This document shows positions 1-8,158 of a stretch of 45,701 bases of DNA, piece after piece (the first letter of the stretch is position 1; every line of letters starts with the position of its first letter). Position numbers and translations under genes: made by a program. The stretch comes from DATAMF01 sp964472565. Lineage in GTDB: Bacteria; Chloroflexota; Anaerolineae; Aggregatilineales; Aggregatilineaceae. The notes beneath the pieces are model-generated. The model was given only the letters and a program-made list of their open reading frames with translations. It was not told where the DNA came from and searched no databases. Location: the NCBI GenBank assembly GCA_964472565.1, contig CAYYNB010000026.1, forward strand, positions 1 through 45,701, in the 5' to 3' direction.

Positions 1-226
1 ATTGAGGGTATTTTGAGGGAAGAACGGCCCGCCAGTGGATCGAGATCCTGGCAGGAAGTGGCACTTTTTGGCAGAAATTCGGTTTTCGTGTCGTGAAGTT
101 GGAAAGGTGCAGTAAGGCTAGAATTCAGCATAGCACGAATGTTCGGAGAATAATAGTCTTTCGATGGTGAACTTGGATGACTAACTTCGATGGTTAATAA
201 TGTAGAGATTACAAGAACGATCTACA

Positions 227-255
227 TTGACAAGCCTTGAAGCCTATGCTACGCT
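227..255 (+). promoter_or_regulatory. Putative sigma70-type promoter upstream of the RIO kinase leader
   Basis: A perfect -35 TTGACA (227-232) is followed after 17 nt by TACGCT (250-255) as a -10, which keeps the T-A and final T of the consensus. The same -10 at the same 17-nt spacing recurs in the promoter proposed for the PadR gene (12157-12185), which supports it. An 8-bp inverted repeat, AATGTAGA (199-206) and TCTACATT (221-228), ends on the first two bases of the -35 and could be an operator. Confidence 0.5.
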
Positions 256-283
256 TTTTAATGTTCGTTGGTTCTTAATTGAT

Positions 284-503
284 AAAAGGAGGCGTATTCG
301 CTTTATGGAAAAATCTATGGTTCACGTACAGGTCTATACGCCTGCTTTTTGCCTCGCATAGAGCCAGCCAACCCCTCTTAAGCCCGGTAACAGGCGTATA
401 AACCTCAAGCAGCTTGGGGTTATGTCTGTTGGCCGATTTTTGTTCCCATTCGACCTCAACTGCAAGACGCAATCTGCCGGCTTCACGGCTGCAATCCGTG
501 AAG
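284..503 (+). promoter_or_regulatory. Candidate structured leader RNA with alternative pairings and a short ORF
   Basis: AGGCGTAT occurs at 290-297 and again at 392-399, and its exact complement ATACGCCT lies between them at 336-343, so the middle element can pair with only one copy at a time. Pairing with the first copy would mask part of AAAAGGAGG (284-292). The second pairing extends to 14 bp with one G-U (331-344 with 391-404). It also competes with a 9-bp hairpin at 401-409/413-421. An 18-codon ORF (305-361) starts 12 nt after the purine tract. A further 8-bp hairpin lies at 481-488/496-503. The layout resembles an attenuator or leader-peptide switch, but I recognise no known riboswitch family. 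Confidence 0.35.
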
Positions 504-620
504 GATCTTCTTTGTTCATCATTCAGATATTCAGATATTCAAACATTCAGGAGAACGTATGTTGTTCGAGCTACAGAACACCGCTCGTATCTGTATTCAT
601 TGTGACAAAGGAAACCCGCA

Positions 621-1622
621 GTGATAAAAGCAGAGATGCACCAAGACGACTTCGAGGCATACGAGGAGTTGTTTGATGTGAAGGATCGGAAGGCCCGACG
701 CAGCCGTAAACCCAAAGCGCGGCATATACCCAAAAAAGAGGCGCATGAAGTGCTGGGCGAGATCGCGGAAACGGCAGGGCTGGAAGGCGGATTTGAGATC
801 ACTTACCAGCCGTCCAAGTATGAGCAGGGGTGGCTGCTGTCGTCGCTTGAAGGGTTTTATGATCAACATCTGATCACGGATGTGCTGGCGCAAGTGCGCG
901 GGGGCAAGGAAGCCACCGTCTACTGCTGCGAAGCGCATCCCTCAACGGGTGTTGGATTCCTGGCGGCGAAGATTTACCGCCCGCGCATGTTCCGGCAGCT
1001 TCGTAATGATAAAGTTTACCGGCAGGGGCGCGATGTGCTGACCGCAGATGGCCGCCCGGTGAAAAAGACCGATCACCGCCTGATGCGGGCGCTGAATAAG
1101 AAGACCGATTTCGGCGTGCAAGTGTCGCATACGTCATGGCTGATGTATGAATATACGACCCTGGGGCGACTGTTCGCGGCAGGAGCCGCCGTGCCGCAGC
1201 CTATCGCATCGAGCGATAATGCGATTCTGATGGCGTACTGCGGAGATGCCGAAGCGCCCGCTCTACCACTCAGCGAAATTCGACTCGAGGAGGACGAGGC
1301 AAAACCGCTGTTTGATGAAGTGCTGCGGAATGTCGAACTGATGCTGCAACAGCACATGATTCACGGCGATCTCTCGGCTTACAATATCCTGTATTGGGAT
1401 GGGAAAATCACACTGATTGACTTTCCGCAGGTGACTAACAGCCAAACGAATGACAAAGCGTATTTTATCCTGCAACGGGACATCAAACGCGTGTGCGAGT
1501 ACTTCGCGCGGCAAGGGGTCAGGTCTGATCCTGAAGCGCTGACGCGACAGTATTGGGATCGGTATGTGCGACATTTCCGATTTGATCCTGAGCTGGGTCC
1601 GATTGAGGAAGTTCACCTGTAA
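621..1622 (+). CDS. RIO-type atypical serine/threonine kinase
   Basis: This 333-residue protein carries RIO kinase signatures: a glycine-rich GGKEATVY loop (about 94-101), the ATP-anchoring lysine in AAKIYR (K117), the catalytic loop HGDLSAYN (D250, N255) and a metal-binding LIDFPQ (D267) in place of DFG. The length suits a bacterial RIO1/RIO3-like kinase with a short basic N-terminus (residues 21-39). RIO proteins act in ribosome maturation in eukaryotes and archaea; the bacterial substrates are poorly known, so the role here is inferred only as a cytoplasmic kinase or ATPase. The start is GTG 621 with AAAGGA about 9 nt upstream; ATG 636 is an alternative. It is monocistronic: a leader with its own promoter precedes it and a strong terminator follows. 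Confidence 0.87.
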   Translation: MIKAEMHQDDFEAYEELFDVKDRKARRSRKPKARHIPKKEAHEVLGEIAETAGLEGGFEITYQPSKYEQGWLLSSLEGFYDQHLITDVLAQVRGGKEATVYCCEAHPSTGVGFLAAKIYRPRMFRQLRNDKVYRQGRDVLTADGRPVKKTDHRLMRALNKKTDFGVQVSHTSWLMYEYTTLGRLFAAGAAVPQPIASSDNAILMAYCGDAEAPALPLSEIRLEEDEAKPLFDEVLRNVELMLQQHMIHGDLSAYNILYWDGKITLIDFPQVTNSQTNDKAYFILQRDIKRVCEYFARQGVRSDPEALTRQYWDRYVRHFRFDPELGPIEEVHL

Positions 1623-1628
1623 GATAAA

Positions 1629-1658
1629 CGCCCGGCCTAACGCCGGGCGATTTTCTTT
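1629..1658 (+). terminator. Rho-independent terminator after the RIO kinase
   Basis: An 8-bp perfect GC stem, CGCCCGGC (1629-1636) with GCCGGGCG (1642-1649), has a 5-nt loop and is followed by ATTTTCTTT. It begins 7 nt after the stop codon. Confidence 0.85.
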
Positions 1659-1717
1659 GATAGGCCACCCGCGCTACAATGAACAGAATCAATGCACAAG
1701 TCTACAAGGAGCATTTT

Positions 1718-2173
1718 ATGGAACGGCGAGGGCGCTATTTTGAAGAGTTCACCGAAGGAACGGAGCTTGAAACACAGGCACGAACGGTCACAGAAAGCGA
1801 CATTGTTTCGTTTGCGGGCCTGTCGGGGGACTTTAATCCGATGCATACGGATGCCGTTTATGCCGCTCATACGCAATTTGGGCAACGGGTCGCGCATGGA
1901 TTACTGGGGCTGTCGATAGCCAGCGGGCTGGCCTATCAATTGGGTTTTCTGGATGGAACCGTGATCGCATTCACCAGCCTGGAATGGAAGTTTCGCGCGC
2001 CGATCCTGATTGGGGATTCGATACATGCGAAGGTGAAAGTAACCAAACTGCGTGAGATGAAAGCGGCGGGCGGCGGGTTTGTGACGTTCGATATTCAGGT
2101 GGTGAAGCAGGACGGAACTGTGACCCAGAAGGGCGAATGGACGGTTCTGGTTGCCAGCGCGCCGCAAGGCTGA
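1718..2173 (+). CDS. MaoC-like hotdog (R)-enoyl-CoA hydratase/dehydratase
   Basis: A 151-residue single-hotdog protein. It contains the hydratase-2 motif FAGLSGDFNPMHTDAVYA (32-49), with the catalytic Asp38 and His43 expected for R-specific enoyl-CoA hydratases (PhaJ/MaoC family). The length suits a single-domain PhaJ-type homodimer. The likely reaction is reversible hydration of trans-2-enoyl-CoA, in beta-oxidation or acyl supply; the chain length cannot be told from sequence. ATG 1718 is chosen because AAGGAG lies about 7 nt upstream and the family usually begins just before this point; an in-frame ATG at 1679 would add 13 residues. No other lipid gene is adjacent. Confidence 0.85.
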   Translation: MERRGRYFEEFTEGTELETQARTVTESDIVSFAGLSGDFNPMHTDAVYAAHTQFGQRVAHGLLGLSIASGLAYQLGFLDGTVIAFTSLEWKFRAPILIGDSIHAKVKVTKLREMKAAGGGFVTFDIQVVKQDGTVTQKGEWTVLVASAPQG

Positions 2174-2267
2174 TTCGAGTATAATTTCGGTTATTGCACC
2201 ATTGTCGAGTGATTTGTTGTAATGTGTTATGATTAGATTAAGTGGATAACCGAGGGCCGACCAAGAG

Positions 2268-5200
2268 ATGGGAAAAGAGCCAGAACCCGAAAATAAAGCC
2301 CAGCAGCAAACACCACACTCACCCGGCTGGCATGAACCAGGCGCGTCACGCCCGGTTGCAGTTGATGGGTGGTATAAACCGGATAACGGCGTTGAAGAGG
2401 ATACCCTGGAAAATGGGGAGGATACGCTGTTTATCACCGATCTGCCGGGGACGGTGCCAGAGCAATCCGGCGGGTGGTATACGCCTGTTGATGCCCAGTT
2501 AAACGCGCTGCTGGCAAACGCGGGGGATACGATTAACGAGGTTTTCGAACAGCCTCGTAAAGCTGCGGTACCACCCGCTGCCGCGGATAAACGCGTTGAT
2601 GAAATGCCAGTCGAAGCAGTGGCGATGGAAGCNNNNNNNNNNNNNNNNNNNNNNNNNNNNNNNNNNNNNNNNNNNNNNNNNNNNNNNNNNNNNNNNNNNN
2701 NNNNNNNNNNNNNNNNNNNNNNNNNNNNNNNNCGAAGCAGTGGCGATGGAAGCAGAATCAACGGCGGCAGATGAACTTGTTGACGAAATGCCGGTTGAAG
2801 ACACACAAGTACAAGAAGTATCTGACACACGGGTGATTAGCGAGCTACCCCAGACACTCCAAACACCCCAAGCGCAAGATGTTTCAGGAGCGAAGAGTCC
2901 GATTATGAGTACAGAAGAACCGAAGGTTCCGGCAGAGGGCACCCCGGTACCCGAATCTACTCCTGCGCAGCCAGGGCGCGGACTATCGCCTGCGGAAGCC
3001 GCATTCCTGGCAGAACAGCGTGCGAAGGAAGCCCAAGCGGGCCAAGAAGAAGCCTCGCCGGTAAGCGCAACCCAACCGCTTACGATTGAGGAGTCTCCGG
3101 TCCCAGCCAGCCCTGTTCAACCGGGGCAAACTCAGCCTGTGGTTACGGGATCGACGGCGGCGCAACCGCCGGTTGTCCCCGTCCAGGCGACATCGGACGT
3201 GCGGGCGAATGTTCCGGCTCCCGCCCCTGCTCCTCGTCCCAACCCCTATAAGGAAGTGGAGCGGAAAGTCAATATCCTGCGGCAGCGGTACAAAGCGGGA
3301 TACCTGACGCGCGATGAACTACAAAACGAACTGCGCGGCCTGATGATTCTGGATGACGCGGGGCGCTGGTGGATGATCGGCCTGGACTCTAACCGCTGGT
3401 ATTCGTATGACGGGCGGGAATGGAAGGTCGGCGTCCCGCTGGGGTATGATGCCCCGGATATTGTTGCTCCCGTACAAAACGCGGTTCCCACCGAAACCGG
3501 CGTGCAGCAGGTTGTGGCGGAGGCAGTGATCCCGGATGAAGAGGGAGTCATCAAGCCGATTCGGATTGAATTGGATGAAGATGGCCTGCCGCTGCCGGCA
3601 CGGGTGCCGCAGACTGATCCTGGGGCAACGCTGGTGTCACCCGGATCACCCTTCCTGGAACCTGTGCGACGGTCTGAAGCGCCAACGCAGACACACAGCC
3701 AGCAGGTTACACCGGGATCGGAAATGATCGCGCGGCCTGATCAAGAGCAAATGACGCAACCGGCACGCCCCGAGTCTCCGATTGATGCGGGACAAACGAT
3801 GCGCTCGCCCGGTATGCCGGATACGGTAGCCCCGCCCGGTATCCCCGTTCCACAGCGGACACGACCTGGGGAAGAAGCTACGATTCCGTCGATGTCTCCG
3901 TCTGACAGCGGGGCCGCAGTAGCTGCCCCGGTGGAAAAACCCAAGTATAAACTCGGCGAGTATCCACAGCCGGATTACAGCGCCGCGCTGGGTTTTTCGC
4001 ACAACCGCCGGACGTACATCAAATGGGGTATGCGAGTTGGCGTGTTTGGTGTGATCTTCGGTATGGCGCTCACACTGTGCGTGCTGCTGGGGATGGTTGG
4101 ATATTACTTCTATGTCGTGAGCGAGTACCGCGATATTGTAAGCAACCTGGATGAGCGCGCGTCGAAGTTCGAGACAAGCGAAATTTACGACGCGAACGGC
4201 AAATTATTGGCAAAGTTTGATGATCCCAATCAGGGCACACGCGAATCGGTCCCGCTGGACCAGATTTCGCCCTGGTTGATCGATGCGACGATTGCGACGG
4301 AAAACGAAACGTTCTACACCGATCCCGGATTCAGTGTGTTCGCTATCGTGCGCGCGGCTTACCAGAATTTGCAATCAGGATCGACGGTTTCGGGCGCGAG
4401 CACGATTACCCAACAGCTTGCACGCGCGCTGGTTTTGGAAAAAGACTTTGCGCAGCAAATATCGGCGGAACGGAAGATTAACGAGATTATTGTTGCATCG
4501 GAAATTAAACGGCAATACAGCAAAAACCAGATTCTCGAAATCTATCTCAACGAAATTTTCTACGCCAACCGCGCGTATGGGATCGAAGCGGCTTCCCAGG
4601 TGTATTTTGGTAAAAGCGCGGCGGAGTTGAATCCGGCTGAAGCGGCGTTCCTGGCAGGGCTGCCCCAGTCGCCCGCGATGTATGATCCGGTGCTGAACCG
4701 GGAAGCGGCGATGCTGCGCATGAACGACGTACTGTTCCTCATGGCTGAGGCAAACGGCACCGGATGTGTCACGATCCAGCATGAGGACAAAACGGCCTGG
4801 GGTGTGCCTAACGGCGGCGCGCTGTGCATTATTGCGCAGACCGCCGCGGACGGAAGCACCATTTATTATTACCAGACACCGGGTATGGAAGCGCCAGAAG
4901 AAATGACGCTAATGATTGCCCAGGTTCAAACGGCGCAATTCAGCGCGCCCACTTTAAACGTAACGCATCCGCATTTTGTTAACTATGTGTGGCAGCAGCT
5001 CGAAGCTGAATATGGCGCGCAGGCGATTTATACGGCGGGGTACCGGGTTTATACCACGCTGGATGAAACGATCCAGGCGGCGGCGGAAACGCAAGTCACC
5101 GATACGCTGAACGACATTAACACCCGGCTGGGGGCGAATGCGAATAACGCGTCGGTGGTGGTGATGCGCCCGGCAGATGGCGCCGTGCTGGCGATGGTCG

Positions 5201-6774
5201 GCAGCGCGGACTATAACAACGAGGACATCGACGGGCAGGTGAACGTGGCGTTCACGGCGCAGCAGCCCGGATCATCGATCAAACCGATTGTGTATCTGGC
5301 GGCGTTCGAGCCAACGGGAGATAAATATCTGACCCCGGCGAGCGTGCTGTGGGATGTGTATTCCAACTTTAACGGCTATATTCCGACCAATTTCGATTTC
5401 CGCTATCGCGGCCCGGTTTCGGTGCGCTATGCATTGGGGAACTCACTGAACGTCCCCGCGGTGAAGGCACTGAACTATATCGGAGTGGAAGATTTCACCG
5501 ATATGGCGTCGCGCGCACACCTGCAATTTCCATTGGGGGATCCGCTCGAACGGCAGGCCGGACTTCCGACGGCGTTAGGCGCGGTGGAAGTGCGGTTGTT
5601 TGACATGGTGGGCGCGTATTCGATGCTGGCAAACAACGGGCGATATGTGGATCCGTATGCGATCCTGTATATCCAGGACAAAAATGGGAACGTGATCTAC
5701 CAAGCGGATAATAACCCCGAAGGCGAAAAGGTTGTTGAGCCGGAATACGCTTATCTTGTCACCAGCATTCTGTCTGATCCTGACGCGCGGGCGGATGAGT
5801 TCGGTTATGGATGGCCGATCCAACTGTCGGGGAACCGGCCCGCAGCGGTCAAAACCGGCACGAGCAACGATGCCCGCGACGTGTGGACGATTGGCTATAC
5901 GCCGCAGGTCGTGGTCGGGGTGTGGGTTGGGAATACGGACGACTCGCCCATGAGCAGCGCACTCTCCGGGTATTATGGGGCCGCGCCGCTGTGGTATGGT
6001 GTGATGGAAGCGGCACTAGCCGGGAAAGAAATGCAACAGTTCACCGTGCCGCCGAATCTTGTCCAATATGAAGTGTGCGACTATACGGGCGCGCAAGCTT
6101 CGGAAGCCTGCGCCGGACATACCCATACCGATATATTTGCCGCCGGTGCGCTACCTCCGACGGCAGATCAGAGCATTTTCCGCACGGCACAGGTGGACTC
6201 GTATACTGGGAAACTGGTCAACGAATACTGCCAGGATTCGGTGGAAAACCGCACCTTTATTCTGACGGACGATGTGACGGTGGTGGATTGGGTGAACAAT
6301 ACGGCTGAGGGGCAAGCATGGGCGCAGGGGGTGGGTATCACGCCGCCGATTGGCCCGATGCCGACTGAGGCGTGCAGTCCGAATGATCCGCGTCCGAGTG
6401 TGATTGTCAACTATCCGCCGGATGGATCGCCCGTAAGCGGGGTGATCACACTGCTTGGTATGGTGAATATGCCAGACCTGGATCGCTATGAACTGCGGTA
6501 TGGCGAGGGAACTAACCCGACAGCGTTCAGTGCGCCGCTGTGGTATGACACGACCCCCCACTTTACGGCGAACGAACCGCTCGGACAATTTGATACGCGC
6601 GCATTCCCCAATGGAGAATACACGTTGCGACTCACCGCGATTGATAAGCAGGGGCGCAGTGTCTCACGCGATGTGCATGTAACCATTCAAAATGTGGCGC
6701 AACAGCCGACACCGGCTCCCACCCTGACGCCAGGGGCAGGGGCACCCGTAGAAAGTACACCGATAGCCGGATAA
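2268..6774 (+). CDS. Class A penicillin-binding protein (glycosyltransferase 51 + transpeptidase), interrupted by an assembly gap
   Basis: Bifunctional peptidoglycan synthase. Numbers assume the N run is collapsed (about 1461 aa). Residues 1-280 are Pro/Glu-rich and probably disordered; about 285-355 is a short module (helix with a YLTRDEL core, then a W-rich beta stretch); the single TM is about 548-578. The GT51 domain follows, with E638 of the first motif (here ENETF instead of EDxxF), GASTITQQLARAL and RKINEI...EIYLNEIFY. The transpeptidase has SSIK (S962, K965), SLN (1019-1021) and KTGT (K1155). A C-terminal Ig-like/BiPBP_C-type domain (about 1335-1440) ends in a Pro/Thr tail. The start is ATG 2268. 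The reading frame changes across the 100-N filler, but the flanking 21-mer is in the same codon phase on both sides, so the gene is intact and the shift is artificial. A terminator follows directly. Confidence 0.9.
2595..2799 (+). repeat. Acidic tandem repeat in the PBP N-terminus spanning the gap
   Basis: VDEMPVE is encoded at 2595-2615 and again at 2779-2799. The 21-mer starting CGAAGCAGTGGC is identical on both sides of the N run (2612-2632 and 2733-2753). Together they suggest a repeat unit of about 21 residues (63 bp), VDEMPVE-AVAMEAESTAADEL, present in an unknown number of copies. Confidence 0.7.
2633..2732. other. Assembly gap (100 N placeholder)
   Basis: Exactly 100 unresolved bases flanked by identical 21-bp sequences. 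This is the usual look of a scaffold join placed in a tandem repeat that short reads could not span. The true length is unknown and could even be negative (an overlap of 21). Confidence 0.95.
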
Positions 6775-6780
6775 ATATGG

Positions 6781-6814
6781 AGGGCGGTCTGATAACCAGG
6801 CCGCCCTTTTTATA
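6781..6814 (+). terminator. Rho-independent terminator after the PBP gene
   Basis: AGGGCGGTCTG (6781-6791) pairs with CAGGCCGCCCT (6797-6807) with one G-U, then TTTTTATA follows. It lies 6 nt after the stop. Confidence 0.85.
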
Positions 6815-6882
6815 ACCCTTTTCTGTTGGCGGGAAGGGGCGAAACATTACCCACAAGTCGGGGTAGAACGAAAAATTAACGA

Positions 6883-7154
6883 GGCAATTTGTGAATTGCC
6901 CAATATGCGTCAATTTAAGTATCCCCCGGCCCCTTTCCCCGCGCGCGATACTGTTGGCGAAATGGTTTGGGTCGGGGCCATGCATAAATGACTCCGACGA
7001 ACCTCACCCCCTCGGTCCCCCTCTCCAACCGAGTTGGGAGAGGGGGAAGATCGGGCGCGGCAAGCCGACGCCCCTACGAAATGCCTGTATTTCGGATATT
7101 TTCCGCCGAAAAACGGCTTAAGTTGATACCAATGGGGCAATTCACAAATTGCCC
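6883..7154. repeat. MITE-like intergenic repeat bounded by ~36-bp inverted ends
   Basis: 6883-6918 and 7118-7154 are inverted copies with a shared core GGGCAATTCACAAATTGCC (itself a palindrome) and a similar TTAA-TTGA flank. The 270-bp interior has no gene. It holds a long imperfect GC hairpin (7017-7029 with 7033-7046) and pyrimidine-rich tracts. No clear target-site duplication is seen. This accounts for most of the 470-nt gene-free stretch 6775-7244. Confidence 0.5.
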
Positions 7155-7244
7155 AACCTCACCCCCTGTCTCTCCAATCAGGTTAGCGAGGGGGGAAAGC
7201 GGAAAGCGCGGGGTGTGGGGAATAGTGAGATATTGAGGCAATGT

Positions 7245-8141
7245 ATGGGGCTGAGCTGGCAGGATCGTTATCAAGCAAAACGAGAACCGGATCGACGAGT
7301 GCGGCTGATGGTGCGGGATGATATTCCGGGCGCGCTCGAACTCCTCCAAAAGATCGGGTGGAATCATATCCGGCAGATAGAATGGGAGCGACTGCTGGGT
7401 TGGGCACCCGACGGATGTTTTGTGGTGGAGGATGCCAGCAAGGGCATTCTGGCGACGGTCAGCACGACGTCGTATGGGAAAGCGCTGGGTTGGATTGGCA
7501 TGATGGTTGTTGCACCGGAACACCAGCGACAAGGATTAGGCCGACAGATGATCCGTGCGGCGCTCGATCATCTGATCGGTGGCGGGACAGAGCGGATCAT
7601 GCTCGATGCGACGGATCAAGGCAGACCGCTGTATGAGCAGATGGGATTCCGCGCGCTGAACAAAATCGAACGGTGGGAAGGGAAAGCCAGCACCTACCTG
7701 GGAGCGCGGGCGGAGCGACTACGTCCGCAACATTGGGAGGCGGTAGCTGAATTGGACTGCCGCTTGATGGGCCTGGCACGCCCGCAGATTCTGAAGCGAT
7801 TGTTTGAGGAATTTCCTCACCTGGCGTGGATTGATATTGAGCGGGAAACGGTGGAAGGGTTTCTGCTGGGGCGGAAAATGGGAACAGGATATTATCTTGG
7901 TCCCTGGATGAGCAACAGCGCAAAGTCAGCAGAAAAACTGCTGCTCACCGCACTGGAGCAACTTCAGGGCCAGCAAGTCACACTTAACATATCGGATCAA
8001 AATGGACGCGGGTTGATGCTGGCAAACGATCACAATCTGCGCCGCACACAATATACCATGCGCATGATCTACGGGAATGCAAAACCTATCAGCGGGGAAC
8101 CCCTGGCTGAATTGTCGATAGCCTCCCATGCGACCGGATAG
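7245..8141 (+). CDS. GNAT-family N-acetyltransferase with a C-terminal second GNAT-like domain
   Basis: A 298-residue cytoplasmic protein. The N-terminal GNAT domain (about 18-140) has the acetyl-CoA pyrophosphate loop in VVAPEHQRQGLGRQM (R95-G97-G99) and a YEQMGFRAL end motif. The C-terminal half (about 160-290) resembles the second GNAT-like domain of YitH-type acetyltransferases (Acetyltransf_18 type), with a GLMLANDHNLRRTQYTMRM finish. The substrate is unknown. The frame is open from 7149, but that part is inside the repeat island; ATG 7245, with GAGG 7 nt upstream, is preferred, and ATG 7308 is less likely. It converges on the kinase gene only 17 nt away with no clear terminator between. 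Confidence 0.8.
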   Translation: MGLSWQDRYQAKREPDRRVRLMVRDDIPGALELLQKIGWNHIRQIEWERLLGWAPDGCFVVEDASKGILATVSTTSYGKALGWIGMMVVAPEHQRQGLGRQMIRAALDHLIGGGTERIMLDATDQGRPLYEQMGFRALNKIERWEGKASTYLGARAERLRPQHWEAVAELDCRLMGLARPQILKRLFEEFPHLAWIDIERETVEGFLLGRKMGTGYYLGPWMSNSAKSAEKLLLTALEQLQGQQVTLNISDQNGRGLMLANDHNLRRTQYTMRMIYGNAKPISGEPLAELSIASHATG

Positions 8142-8158
8142 GGACCCATTACCGCCGT

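Larger units (their letters stand above)
1..620. other. Intergenic/leader region without a confident protein gene
   Basis: No convincing gene of normal size is visible. Frame 1 is open from base 1 to a TGA at 94-96, giving a 31-residue tail that could be the end of a gene starting outside the window; I do not recognise it. The rest contains an inverted repeat (199-206 with 221-228), a sigma70-type promoter (227-255), a short leader ORF (305-361) after a strong purine-rich AAAAGGAGG (284-292), and several hairpins up to about 503. The longer open frames at 275-522 and 414-676 lack ribosome sites and recognisable products. Confidence 0.6.

Noticed and set aside
1657..1680. Promoter TTGATA...TACAAT before the MaoC gene
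   Set aside because: The spacing is only 12 nt, and the TTGATA lies in the T tract of the upstream terminator.
2151..2185. Promoter TTGCCA...TATAAT before the PBP gene
   Set aside because: The TATAAT is perfect but the spacing is 23 nt, and no other -35 fits; kept only as a possible lone -10.
2596..2774. PBP starting at ATG 2596, or a frameshifted pseudogene
   Set aside because: The frame change is caused only by the 100-N placeholder; the repeated 21-mer is in the same phase on both sides and the upstream frame from 2268 encodes the matching N-terminus.
1901..2942. Minus-strand open frames across the gap
   Set aside because: They are artefacts of the N run and antisense to the PBP and MaoC genes, with low-complexity products.
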